From Afifella marina DSM 2698 (lineage in GTDB: Bacteria > Pseudomonadota > Alphaproteobacteria > Rhizobiales > Afifellaceae): a stretch of 64,000 nucleotides of DNA. Positions 49,473 through 57,977 of the stretch are shown in pieces. Numbering within the stretch: the stretch's first letter is position 1; each line of letters starts with the position of its first letter. Location: positions 186,001 to 250,000 of the forward strand of contig NZ_FMVW01000004.1 in assembly GCF_900102695.1 (NCBI RefSeq), written 5' to 3'. Position numbers and translations under genes: made by a program. The notes under the pieces are model-generated. The model was not told the DNA's origin, searched no databases, and saw only the letters and a program-made list of their open reading frames with translations.

Positions 49473-51368
49473 ATGCTCGATCGAATGCGTCAAGCGACAA
49501 GCGGCTGGATGGCCAAGCTGCTCCTGGGGCTGCTGATAGTCAGCTTCGGTATCTGGGGCGTGGCGAACCAGTTCAGCGGCTATGGCCGAGGCACGCTTGC
49601 CTCTGTCGGTGACGAAGAGGTGACGGCGGTCCAGTTCGACCGCGCGCTGCGCCAACGCATGCAGCAATTCTCGCAGCAGATGAACCAGGTGATGACGATG
49701 GAGCAGGCCCGCAATATCGGCCTGCCTCAACAGGTTCTCTCGCAGCTCGTCTCCGAAGCGGCTCTCGACGACCAGGCCTCACAATACAATCTCGGCGTCT
49801 CCGACGATAAGCTCGCTCAGGAGATCGCCTCCGATCCCACGTTCCAGGGCGTGGGCGGCAGCTTCGACCGGCAGCGCTTCCGCGCCCTCCTCGCAAATGC
49901 GGGACTGCGCGAAGAAGACTATATCGACGATATGCGCGAGCGCATGGTGCGCCGCCAGATCGCGTCCGCCATAGCCGGCGATGTCAGCGCGCCGAAGCCC
50001 ATGCTCGATGCCTTCTACCGGTATCAGAATGAGGCGCGGACGATCTCCTATGTGACCGTCGATACGAGCGCGATCGAACCGGTGGGCGAGCCGGACGACG
50101 CGACCCTTCAGGCTTTCTTTGAGGATAATCAGTCGCAATTTCGGGCGCCCGAATACCGCTCTCTCGGCATCATCGCGCTCGAGCCAGCCACCATCGCAGA
50201 TCCCGCCTCCATCTCCGAAGAAGATGTCAGGCAGGAATACGACAGCCAGTCTCAGCGCTTCTCGACGCCTGAGCGACGCCGCGTGCTTCAGCTGCGGTTC
50301 AACGACCCTGAAGATGCCAAGAAGGCTGCCGACGAAATCTCGTCCGGCGACACGCTTGAAGAGGTCGCAAGCGAGAGAAATCTCTCCGCCGTCGACCTCG
50401 GCCTGAAATCAAAAGCCGAAATCGTCGACCAGAACGTCGCCGACGCCGCCTTTTCGGCCGACGAAGGGACAACGGTTCCGGTCCTGGACGCCCGTCTCGG
50501 GCCGGCAATCATCAAGGTCGTGAATGTCGAGGAAGGCTCCACCCAACCGTTCTCCGCGGTCGAGCCGGAACTGCGAAAGGAGATGGCCGAGCGCCAGAGC
50601 TCCAACGAGGTTCTTTCGCTCTACGATCAGATCGAGGACGAACGCGCCGGTGGCGCAACGCTCCAGGAAGTCGCCCAGAAGCTCAACCTTCCCTACCAGA
50701 AGATCGACGCGGTTGCCGCGGACGGGACCGACCCGGACGGAAACGAGGTGTCCGTGCCGGGTGGCCGTGATTTGATCGCGGACGCGTTTCAAAGCGATGT
50801 CGGGCTCGAAAACGACCCGATCCACGTGGGCACCAACACGTTCTATTTCTATGACGTGACCGAAACCACACCCGCTCGCGACCGGACCCTCGACGAGGTC
50901 AAGCCAGACGTCGTCGCCGCATGGGAGGCCGATCAGCGTGCCGGACGTATCCGCGACCGCGCCAATGCTCTGTTCGAGCGCCTCAAGAGTGGGACGCCAC
51001 TTTCCGAGATCGCTTCCGAAATCGGGAAAGAGGTAGAGACGGCCGAGGGCGTGACGCGCACGGCCTCGCAGCAGCCCGACAGCCCGCTCAGCCCGAATGC
51101 CGTCGCACAAGCCTTCGCCGGTCCGCAGAATCACGTCGCCAATGCGGAAGGAAAAGATCCGCAGAATCGGATCCTGCTGCACGTCGATAGCGTCACCGTG
51201 CCCGCTTATTTCGAGGAAGCGGCCGGCGCCACGCAACTGCGGGAGAACCTCGGGGAAGCCATCGCAGGCGACCTCTTGCAGGCCTATAATGCTCATCTCA
51301 TCGATGAGCGATCGATCTCCGTCAATCAGGCGATCTACGGGCAGATCGTCGGAGAAAGCCAGCAATAA
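49473..51368 (+). CDS. ppiD: PpiD-type periplasmic peptidyl-prolyl isomerase / chaperone
   Basis: 631 residues from the ATG at 49473. An N-terminal transmembrane anchor ('MAKLLLGLLIVSFGIWGVAN', about 13-32) is followed by a SurA-N-like helical domain (about 35-200) and a parvulin-like region (about 265-365, from 'RRVLQLRFNDPEDAKKAADE'), and a long helical C-terminal region. Anchored in the inner membrane facing the periplasm, it assists folding of secreted and outer-membrane proteins near the Sec translocon. The frame start at 49389 is not supported. trpE begins 2 bp downstream of its stop. Confidence 0.92.
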   Translation: MLDRMRQATSGWMAKLLLGLLIVSFGIWGVANQFSGYGRGTLASVGDEEVTAVQFDRALRQRMQQFSQQMNQVMTMEQARNIGLPQQVLSQLVSEAALDDQASQYNLGVSDDKLAQEIASDPTFQGVGGSFDRQRFRALLANAGLREEDYIDDMRERMVRRQIASAIAGDVSAPKPMLDAFYRYQNEARTISYVTVDTSAIEPVGEPDDATLQAFFEDNQSQFRAPEYRSLGIIALEPATIADPASISEEDVRQEYDSQSQRFSTPERRRVLQLRFNDPEDAKKAADEISSGDTLEEVASERNLSAVDLGLKSKAEIVDQNVADAAFSADEGTTVPVLDARLGPAIIKVVNVEEGSTQPFSAVEPELRKEMAERQSSNEVLSLYDQIEDERAGGATLQEVAQKLNLPYQKIDAVAADGTDPDGNEVSVPGGRDLIADAFQSDVGLENDPIHVGTNTFYFYDVTETTPARDRTLDEVKPDVVAAWEADQRAGRIRDRANALFERLKSGTPLSEIASEIGKEVETAEGVTRTASQQPDSPLSPNAVAQAFAGPQNHVANAEGKDPQNRILLHVDSVTVPAYFEEAAGATQLRENLGEAIAGDLLQAYNAHLIDERSISVNQAIYGQIVGESQQ

Positions 51369-51369
51369 C

Positions 51370-52878
51370 ATGCAAGTCGAGCCAGCCTTCGGCGCCTTCG
51401 AGCAGCTTTACGGCGAGGGCAAAGCGCAACTGCTTTACACCCGCCTCGTCGCCGATCTCGAGACACCCGTCTCCGCCTTCCTCAAGCTCGCCGCCGGGCG
51501 CGCCAATTCCTTCCTCCTGGAATCGGTTGAAGGCGGCGCGGTAAGGGGACGCTATTCGATGATCGGGCTCCAGCCCGACCTCATCTTCCGCACCGAGGGC
51601 AGCCAGGCCGCCATCGCCCGCGCGCCCAATCTTGAGGATTTCACGCCGCTCGACGAACCGCCGCTGCAGGCGCTGCGCACCCTCCTTGCCGAAAGCCGGG
51701 TCGACGTGCCGGAAGGTCTGCCTTCCATGGGCGCCGGTGTCTTCGGCTATCTGGGGTACGACATGGTGCGTCAGATGGAGCGTTTGCCGAACGTTCCACC
51801 GGACAGCCTGAACCTGCCTGATGCCGTTTTGATGCGCCCGCAGGCCGTTGTCGTCTTTGATGCCGTCAAGGACGAGCTCACGGTCGTCACGCCCGTCAGG
51901 CCGACGCAGGGCGTCGCGGCACGCGCCGCTTATGAGACGGCCGTCAACCTGCTCACAGAGATCGTCGACGCGCTTGATCGGCCGCTGGAGCGCGGCGTCG
52001 AAACCGCCGACGTGCCGCTCGCCTCGGAAACCACGTCAAACACCACTCCGAACGCGTACAAAGAGAAGGTTCGCCGCGCGAAGGAGTACATCGCAGCCGG
52101 AGACATTTTTCAGGTGGTGCTGTCGCAGCGTTTCGAAACGCCCTTTCCGCTTCCCGCTTTCTCGCTCTACCGGGCGCTGCGGCGGGTCAATCCGGCGCCA
52201 TTTCTCTATTTTCTCGATTTCGGCGGCTTCTCAATTGTCGGCTCGAGCCCCGAGATCCTGGTGCGGGCGCGCGCCGGTAAGGTCACCATCCGTCCGATTG
52301 CCGGCACGAGGCCGCGCGGCGCCAATTCGGCCGAGGATAAGCGCCTCGGCGAGGAGCTTCTGGCTGATCCGAAAGAACTCGCGGAGCATCTCATGCTCCT
52401 CGATCTCGGGCGCAACGATGTCGGGCGCGTTGCCGAGATCGGTTCGGTGCACGTGACCGACAAATTTTTCCTCGAGCATTACAGCCAGGTGATGCACATC
52501 GTCTCCAACGTGGAAGGCGATCTGCGCAAGGATTGCGACGCAATCGATGCACTCGCGGGAGGCTTTCCCGCCGGCACCGTCTCCGGAGCGCCGAAAATCA
52601 GGGCGATGCAGATCATCGACGAGCTGGAGGAATCGAAGCGCGGCCCATACGCCGGCTGCGTCGGCTATTTCACAGCCGATGGCGACATGGATACCTGCAT
52701 CGTCTTGAGAACCGCGGTCGTCAAAGACGACACCATCTATGTTCAGGCCGGGGCCGGGATCGTCGCCGATTCCGATCCGGATTCGGAACAGGCGGAATGC
52801 GTGAACAAGGCGAAAGCCCTGTTTCGAGCAGCCGAAGAGGCGCGCCGCTTCGCCAACCAAGCCGGCCGCGGACAATAG
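51370..52878 (+). CDS. trpE: Anthranilate synthase component I
   Basis: 502 residues from the ATG at 51370. Converts chorismate to anthranilate with TrpG. Core motifs are 'FLYFLDFGGFSIVGSSPEIL', 'PIAGTRPRGANSAEDKRLGE', 'LLDLGRNDVGRVAEIGSVHV' and 'GDMDTCIVLRTAVVKDDTIY'. It is not fused to TrpG, unlike the TrpE(G) fusion of Rhizobium and Brucella-type relatives. It directly follows ppiD, so it may share a transcript. A GC-rich hairpin separates it from trpG. Confidence 0.97.
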   Translation: MQVEPAFGAFEQLYGEGKAQLLYTRLVADLETPVSAFLKLAAGRANSFLLESVEGGAVRGRYSMIGLQPDLIFRTEGSQAAIARAPNLEDFTPLDEPPLQALRTLLAESRVDVPEGLPSMGAGVFGYLGYDMVRQMERLPNVPPDSLNLPDAVLMRPQAVVVFDAVKDELTVVTPVRPTQGVAARAAYETAVNLLTEIVDALDRPLERGVETADVPLASETTSNTTPNAYKEKVRRAKEYIAAGDIFQVVLSQRFETPFPLPAFSLYRALRRVNPAPFLYFLDFGGFSIVGSSPEILVRARAGKVTIRPIAGTRPRGANSAEDKRLGEELLADPKELAEHLMLLDLGRNDVGRVAEIGSVHVTDKFFLEHYSQVMHIVSNVEGDLRKDCDAIDALAGGFPAGTVSGAPKIRAMQIIDELEESKRGPYAGCVGYFTADGDMDTCIVLRTAVVKDDTIYVQAGAGIVADSDPDSEQAECVNKAKALFRAAEEARRFANQAGRGQ

Positions 52879-52916
52879 CACTTCTCCGACATCTGAGAGG
52901 CCGCTTGCATCCGTGC

Positions 52917-52943
52917 GGCGCGGCGTTTCTTGACCGCCGCGCC
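52917..52943 (+). promoter_or_regulatory. GC-rich hairpin in the trpE-trpG interval
   Basis: GGCGCGGCG and CGCCGCGCC form a perfect 9-bp stem with a 9-base loop. No T run follows, so it is not a complete intrinsic terminator. It could attenuate or stabilise the transcript upstream of trpG. No leader peptide rich in Trp codons was seen. Confidence 0.4.
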
Positions 52944-52988
52944 CTGCCCGCCTAATCCGTGCAGATGACAGACAAACGCGAGCCGCCC

Positions 52989-53609
52989 ATGCTCATCGTC
53001 ATCGACAACTACGATTCTTTCACCTGGAATCTCGTGCATTACCTTGGCGAACTCGGCGCCGAGACGAAGGTTCTGCGCAATGACGAATGGTCGACGGAAG
53101 ATGTGCTCGCCGCAGAGCCCGACGGCATCATTCTATCTCCCGGCCCGTGCACCCCGAATGAGGCCGGCATTTCGCTGGACCTGATCAAGAAGGCGAACGG
53201 CCAGATGCCGATCTTCGGCGTCTGCCTCGGCCATCAGGCGATCGGCCAGGCCTATGGCGGCGAGGTAGTACGCGCGCCATCCCTCATGCATGGCAAGCTG
53301 TCCCTCATCGAACATGAGGGCGCCGGCGTGTTCCACGGCATCAACGGACCTTTCCAGGCGACCCGCTATCACTCTCTCACCATCTTGCCGGAGAGTATGC
53401 CGGAAAGCCTCGAGGTGACGGCTCATACCGCCGATGGCGTGATCATGGGCGTGCAGCACCGATCTCATCCAGTCTACGGGGTGCAGTTTCATCCCGAAAG
53501 CATCGCCTCCGAACACGGCCATCGCATCCTGGACAATTTCCTGAAGCTCGCCGCTAACTTCCGTCAGACGACGGGCGCGGCAGATGCCAGCCCCAAGGTG
53601 CTCTCATGA
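52989..53609 (+). CDS. trpG: Anthranilate synthase component II (glutamine amidotransferase)
   Basis: 206 residues from the ATG at 52989 ([20 protein letters not shown]), the conserved N-terminus; in-frame ATGs at 52959 and 52965 would add 8-10 residues. Class I amidotransferase with nucleophile Cys in '[16 protein letters not shown]' and the His-Glu pair in '[16 protein letters not shown]'. It supplies ammonia to TrpE and may also serve PabB. Its stop overlaps the trpD start (ATGA). Confidence 0.96.
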   Translation: MLIVIDNYDSFTWNLVHYLGELGAETKVLRNDEWSTEDVLAAEPDGIILSPGPCTPNEAGISLDLIKKANGQMPIFGVCLGHQAIGQAYGGEVVRAPSLMHGKLSLIEHEGAGVFHGINGPFQATRYHSLTILPESMPESLEVTAHTADGVIMGVQHRSHPVYGVQFHPESIASEHGHRILDNFLKLAANFRQTTGAADASPKVLS

Positions 53610-54646
53610 GCGATCTCAAGCCGCTGATTGCCAAGCTTGCCAACCGTGAAAGCCTGACCGAAGCCGAAGCGCAGCAGGCCTTCGACGTGATGATGTCGGG
53701 CGAAGCGACACCGACGCAGATCGGTGCCGTCTTGATGGGCCTCAGAGTGCGCGGCGAGACGATCGAGGAGATCGCGGGTGCCGTCACCTCGATGCGCTCC
53801 CGCATGACGCCGGTCGAGGCGCCCGAAGGCGCCATCGACATCGTCGGCACGGGCGGCGATGCCTCCGGCACCTACAACATCTCGACGGGTGCAGCGCTCG
53901 TCGTTGCGGGTGTCGGCGTTCCGGTCGCCAAGCACGGCAACCGCGCCCTTTCCTCACGTTCGGGTGCCGCGGACTGCCTGACGGCACTCGGCGTCAATGT
54001 CGATCTCAAGCCGGAAGGGATTGCACGCTGCATCCGTGAGGCCGGGATCGGCTTCATGTTCGCGCCAAACCATCATGCGGCCATGCGCCATGTCGGTCCC
54101 TCACGCGTCGAAATCGGCACGCGGACGATCTTCAACATCCTCGGACCCCTTGCGAATCCGGCGAAAGTCAAGCGCTACATGCTCGGGGTTTACTCTAAAG
54201 AATGGGTAGAACCCATTGCCAATGCTTTGAAAAACCTCGGCGCAGAAACGGCGTGGGTTGTGCACGGCACCTATGGCGAGGCCGGCGGCATCGACGAGGT
54301 GTCGACCACCGGCCGCACCTATGTGGCGGAGCTCAAGGAGGGGCATGTGCGCACCTTTGAGGTCCATCCGCAGGATTTTGATGTCAAAGAAGCGTTGCCG
54401 GAGGATCTGAAGGGCGGCATTGCGGAGGAAAACGCCGCTGCCCTGCGCGCGCTTCTCGACGGTGAGCTTGGCCCATACCGCGATGTGGTCGTCGCCAATG
54501 CGGCGGCCGCTTTGATCGTCGCCGGCAAGTCCGAGCTCGTCGAGGAAGCCGCCGACATGGCCGAGGAATCGATCGACTCCGGCAAAGCGAAAGCCGCGCT
54601 CGAAGCGCTCCTGCGTGTCTCTAACGAAGCGGCACCAGCCTCGTGA
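53606..54646 (+). CDS. trpD: Anthranilate phosphoribosyltransferase
   Basis: 346 residues. Joins anthranilate and PRPP. '[20 protein letters not shown]' is the PRPP loop; '[20 protein letters not shown]' and '[20 protein letters not shown]' follow. Full length for TrpD alone (not fused to TrpG or TrpC). It is coupled to trpG upstream and trpC downstream through 4-bp overlaps. Confidence 0.97.
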   Translation: MSDLKPLIAKLANRESLTEAEAQQAFDVMMSGEATPTQIGAVLMGLRVRGETIEEIAGAVTSMRSRMTPVEAPEGAIDIVGTGGDASGTYNISTGAALVVAGVGVPVAKHGNRALSSRSGAADCLTALGVNVDLKPEGIARCIREAGIGFMFAPNHHAAMRHVGPSRVEIGTRTIFNILGPLANPAKVKRYMLGVYSKEWVEPIANALKNLGAETAWVVHGTYGEAGGIDEVSTTGRTYVAELKEGHVRTFEVHPQDFDVKEALPEDLKGGIAEENAAALRALLDGELGPYRDVVVANAAAALIVAGKSELVEEAADMAEESIDSGKAKAALEALLRVSNEAAPAS

Positions 54647-55455
54647 ACGACATCCTGAAGCAAATCGAAGCCTACAAGCGGCGAGAAATCGAAGCCGCGG
54701 AGGCTGCCATCCCGCTGCAAGAGCTAAAAGCCCGCCTCGGCGATCAGGAAGCGCCGCGCGGGTTTTTGGCGGCTCTGCGTAGCAAGGCAGAGGCTGACCG
54801 TCCCGGCCTCATTGCCGAGATCAAAAAAGCCAGTCCGTCAAAGGGATTGATCAGGCCGGATTTCAATCCGCCTGAACTTGCGCAAGCCTATCAGGAAGGC
54901 GGCGCCGCGTGCCTTTCCGTTCTGACCGATGCTCCGTCCTTCCAGGGGGCGCCAGAATTCCTGACCTCGGCACGCGCGGCCGTCTCACTGCCGGCGTTGC
55001 GGAAGGACTTCATGTTCACGCCTTACCAGGTGGCGGAGGCGCGTGCCTGGGGCGCCGATTGCATCTTGATCATCATGGCTGCGGTCTCCGACGACGAGGT
55101 AAAAGCCCTCGAAGACAGCGCCTTCGAACACGGTATGGATGTGCTTATCGAAGTCCATAACGAGCCGGAGCTTGAGCGCGCGCTCGCCCTCGCTTCGCCG
55201 ATGATCGGCATCAACAACCGCGACCTGCGCAGCTTTCATACCGATCTCGCAACCTCCGAAAGACTTGCGAAACTGATTCCGGAAGATCGGCTAATTGTCG
55301 GAGAAAGCGGTATTTTTTCGCCTGCTGATATCGCTCGCCTGAAAGCCTGCCGCATCCACGCCTTCCTCGTCGGCGAAAGCCTTATGCGCTCAGACGACGT
55401 GGCCGAGGCAACCCGTCGGCTCCTCGCCTCACCGGCTCCGCAGGCAGCAGAATGA
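54643..55455 (+). CDS. trpC: Indole-3-glycerol phosphate synthase
   Basis: 270 residues. The TIM barrel contains '[20 protein letters not shown]' (catalytic Glu and Lys), '[20 protein letters not shown]' and '[20 protein letters not shown]'. It closes the ring of CdRP to indole-3-glycerol phosphate. The start is GTG overlapping the trpD stop. trpF, trpB and trpA are not in the window, the usual split of trp genes in this group. Confidence 0.97.
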   Translation: MNDILKQIEAYKRREIEAAEAAIPLQELKARLGDQEAPRGFLAALRSKAEADRPGLIAEIKKASPSKGLIRPDFNPPELAQAYQEGGAACLSVLTDAPSFQGAPEFLTSARAAVSLPALRKDFMFTPYQVAEARAWGADCILIIMAAVSDDEVKALEDSAFEHGMDVLIEVHNEPELERALALASPMIGINNRDLRSFHTDLATSERLAKLIPEDRLIVGESGIFSPADIARLKACRIHAFLVGESLMRSDDVAEATRRLLASPAPQAAE

Positions 55456-55934
55456 AGGCTCACCTCACCCATCTTTCCGAAGATGGGCGCGCGGAAATGG
55501 TCGATGTCGGAGACAAGGCCGTCACCGTGCGCGTGGCCGTCGCAAGCGGGTGCGTGCGTATGGATGCAAAGACACTGCGCCTGATCCTCGATGGCGACAT
55601 GAAGAAGGGCGACGTGATTGCGACAGCGCGCATTGCCGGCGTGATGGCGGCCAAGCGCACCTCCGATCTCATCCCGCTTTGTCACCCCCTGGCTTTGTCG
55701 AAGATCGCCGTCGATATTCTTCCCGATGAAGAGCTTCCAGGGCTTCGGGTGCGTGCGATGGCACGTGTCGAAGCCAAGACGGGTGTCGAGATGGAAGCCC
55801 TCACAGCGGTTTCGGTCTCCTGTCTCACCATCTACGACATGGCGAAGGCCGTCGATCGCGGCATGACGATTTCGGAGATACGCCTGGAGGCAAAGAGCGG
55901 CGGCGCTTCCGGCGATTGGAGTTCCAACACATGA
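55452..55934 (+). CDS. moaC: Cyclic pyranopterin monophosphate synthase accessory protein MoaC
   Basis: 160 residues. Converts the cyclic 3',8-cH2GTP made by MoaA into cyclic pyranopterin monophosphate in molybdenum cofactor synthesis. '[18 protein letters not shown]' and '[20 protein letters not shown]' are conserved. The ATG overlaps the trpC stop; the stop overlaps the moeA start (ATGA). This trp-moa-moe-lexA junction is typical of the order. Confidence 0.97.
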   Translation: MKAHLTHLSEDGRAEMVDVGDKAVTVRVAVASGCVRMDAKTLRLILDGDMKKGDVIATARIAGVMAAKRTSDLIPLCHPLALSKIAVDILPDEELPGLRVRAMARVEAKTGVEMEALTAVSVSCLTIYDMAKAVDRGMTISEIRLEAKSGGASGDWSSNT

Positions 55935-57136
55935 GCCTGATCTCCGTTGAAGATGCCGTTGCCCGGATGCTCGCAGGCGTCACGCACCTCGGCGAAGAGA
56001 GTGTTCCTCTGAGGGAAGCGCGCGGTCGTGTGCTGGCGCGTGATCTTGCAGCAAAGCGCGACCAGCCGCCTTTCCGTGCCTCCGCAATGGATGGCTATGC
56101 CGTCCGTGCGGAAGACACGCCCGCGGGCGCATGGCTGCACCAGATCGGCGAAGCGCGCGCGGGATCGCATTTTTCCGGCACCCTCCGGCCGGGGGAAACG
56201 GTCCGCATCTTTACGGGAGCGCCTGTACCCGACGGGGCCGATGCCATCCTCATTCAGGAAAATGCCCGCGCCGACGGCGAGCGCATCGAGGTTCTGGAAC
56301 CGGTGGCGGCAGGCCGGCACATACGTGCCGCGGCAGTCGATTTCCGGGAGGGCGAAACGCTTCTTCAGGCCGGACGTCGGATCGGAACGCGCGAGACGGC
56401 GCTTGCCGCAGCCATGAACCACGGCGTCGTTCCGGTGCGCCAGCGGCCGATCGTGGCTGTTCTTTCGACCGGCGACGAGCTCGTCGAACCCGGAGAAGAC
56501 CCGGGTCCCGATCAGATCGTCTCTTCGAACGGCGTGGCGATCGCCTCGATGGTTGCCGCCTGCGGCGGTGTCGCGCGGGACCTCGGTGTCGCCGTCGACG
56601 ACAAACAAGCGATTGCCGACGCTGCAGCGGGCGCGGAGGATGCCGATATCCTGGTGGTGATCGGCGGCGCCTCGGTCGGCGACCACGATCTCGTCCAGCC
56701 AGCGCTCTCCGAAAAAGGTCTCAAGGTCGATTTCTGGCGGGTCGCCATGCGGCCGGGAAAACCGGTCATGTTCGGCACGCTCGGGCGCACATGTGTGCTC
56801 GGCCTGCCCGGCAACCCCGTCTCCGCCCTCATCTGCGCGCTCGTCTTTCTGAAGCCGCTTATCGCGGCAATGCAGGGCGCCGAGGGCGCCGAGCCAACGC
56901 GGCTGTTGCCGCTTGCCGCAGACTTGCCAGAAGTCGGCAACCGCCAACAATATTTGCGGGCACGCTTCGTCGAATGGCAGGGACGGACGGCCGTCACGGT
57001 CGCTGACGACCAGGATTCGTCTCTTCTTGCGACACTTGCCCGTTCGGACGCCCTTATCATACGCCCACCCTTTGCTTCGGCAGCCCCGGCTGGTGATGTG
57101 GTATCCGTCATAGATCTCGCGCAAGCCCTCTCCTAA
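55931..57136 (+). CDS. moeA: Molybdopterin molybdenumtransferase MoeA
   Basis: 401 residues from the ATG at 55931; the frame opens five codons earlier inside moaC. It inserts molybdate into adenylylated molybdopterin. '[20 protein letters not shown]', '[20 protein letters not shown]', '[16 protein letters not shown]' and '[15 protein letters not shown]' followed by '[20 protein letters not shown]' are diagnostic. Last gene of the trp-mo run before the LexA-controlled lexA promoter region. Confidence 0.97.
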   Translation: MSLISVEDAVARMLAGVTHLGEESVPLREARGRVLARDLAAKRDQPPFRASAMDGYAVRAEDTPAGAWLHQIGEARAGSHFSGTLRPGETVRIFTGAPVPDGADAILIQENARADGERIEVLEPVAAGRHIRAAAVDFREGETLLQAGRRIGTRETALAAAMNHGVVPVRQRPIVAVLSTGDELVEPGEDPGPDQIVSSNGVAIASMVAACGGVARDLGVAVDDKQAIADAAAGAEDADILVVIGGASVGDHDLVQPALSEKGLKVDFWRVAMRPGKPVMFGTLGRTCVLGLPGNPVSALICALVFLKPLIAAMQGAEGAEPTRLLPLAADLPEVGNRQQYLRARFVEWQGRTAVTVADDQDSSLLATLARSDALIIRPPFASAAPAGDVVSVIDLAQALS

Positions 57137-57162
57137 GCCCGCACGCAGCCCCAAGGCTTGTG

Positions 57163-57177
57163 GAACACGCCATGAAC
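57163..57177. promoter_or_regulatory. LexA box 1 upstream of lexA
   Basis: GAAC-N7-GAAC, the reverse complement of the alphaproteobacterial LexA operator GTTC-N7-GTTC. A perfect direct repeat with the required 7-bp spacing, 60 bp upstream of the lexA ATG. Confidence 0.8.
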
Positions 57178-57188
57178 AGGTAGTGTGC

Positions 57189-57203
57189 GTTCGTGATTTG
57201 TAC
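57189..57203. promoter_or_regulatory. LexA box 2 upstream of lexA
   Basis: GTTC-N7-GTAC, one mismatch from GTTC-N7-GTTC, 34 bp upstream of the lexA ATG and 11 bp from box 1. Two neighbouring boxes indicate cooperative autorepression of lexA. Confidence 0.72.
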
Positions 57204-57236
57204 ACGAAATGCGACTCGCATCGCGAGGGGACGGCA

Positions 57237-57950
57237 ATGCTGACAAAGAAGCAGCTCGAGCTTCTGCTTTTCATCAATGAAAGACTGAAGGAATCAGGCG
57301 TCCCGCCGTCGTTCGACGAGATGAAGGACGCGCTCGATCTGAAATCGAAATCCGGAATTCATCGCCTCATCACGGCCTTGGAAGAGCGTGGCTTCATAAA
57401 GCGGCTGCCGAATCGTGCGCGAGCTCTTGAGGTTCTGCGCCTTCCCGATGCGGTCAATCCGAGTTTCGGACGGCCGCAGCAGCGGGGCTTTACGCCGAGC
57501 GTGATCGAAGGCCGGCTCGGTAAGGCGCCGCAACCTGTCGAGGAAGAAGCGTTCGAAGAGAGTGAGCGAGGCGCGAGCGTTCCGGTGATGGGTCGGATTG
57601 CGGCAGGCGTGCCGATCTCGGCCATTCAAAACCAGAGCCATTCCATCGTCGTCCCGCCGGAACTCCTCTCGAAGGGTGAGCATTTTGCCCTTGAGGTGCG
57701 CGGCGATTCCATGATCGAGGCGGGCATTCTCGATGGGGACACCGTCGTCATCCGCCGCCAGGACAGTGCCGATAGCGGAGATGTCGTGGTTGCGCTGATC
57801 GACGACGAAGAAGCGACCTTGAAGCGGCTGCGCCGCAAAGGCGCATCGATCGCGCTTGAAGCCGCCAACCCCGCCTATGAGACCCGCATCTTCGGCCCGG
57901 ACAGGGTTCGTATCCAGGGGCGCCTCGTGGGGCTTTTGCGCCGCTACTGA
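57237..57950 (+). CDS. lexA: SOS regulator LexA
   Basis: 237 residues from the ATG at 57237 (GAGGGGACGGCA upstream). The N-terminal winged helix ('[20 protein letters not shown]', '[20 protein letters not shown]') precedes a longer linker than in E. coli (about 70-112). The autocleavage site is Ala123-Gly124 in '[11 protein letters not shown]'; the catalytic dyad is Ser158 ('[10 protein letters not shown]') and Lys196 ('EATLKRLRR'). It represses SOS genes and is cleaved with RecA*. Two LexA boxes precede it, so it is autoregulated. Confidence 0.97.
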   Translation: MLTKKQLELLLFINERLKESGVPPSFDEMKDALDLKSKSGIHRLITALEERGFIKRLPNRARALEVLRLPDAVNPSFGRPQQRGFTPSVIEGRLGKAPQPVEEEAFEESERGASVPVMGRIAAGVPISAIQNQSHSIVVPPELLSKGEHFALEVRGDSMIEAGILDGDTVVIRRQDSADSGDVVVALIDDEEATLKRLRRKGASIALEAANPAYETRIFGPDRVRIQGRLVGLLRRY

Positions 57951-57977
57951 GCGCTCGTCGATCTTCCTGGCCTTAGG

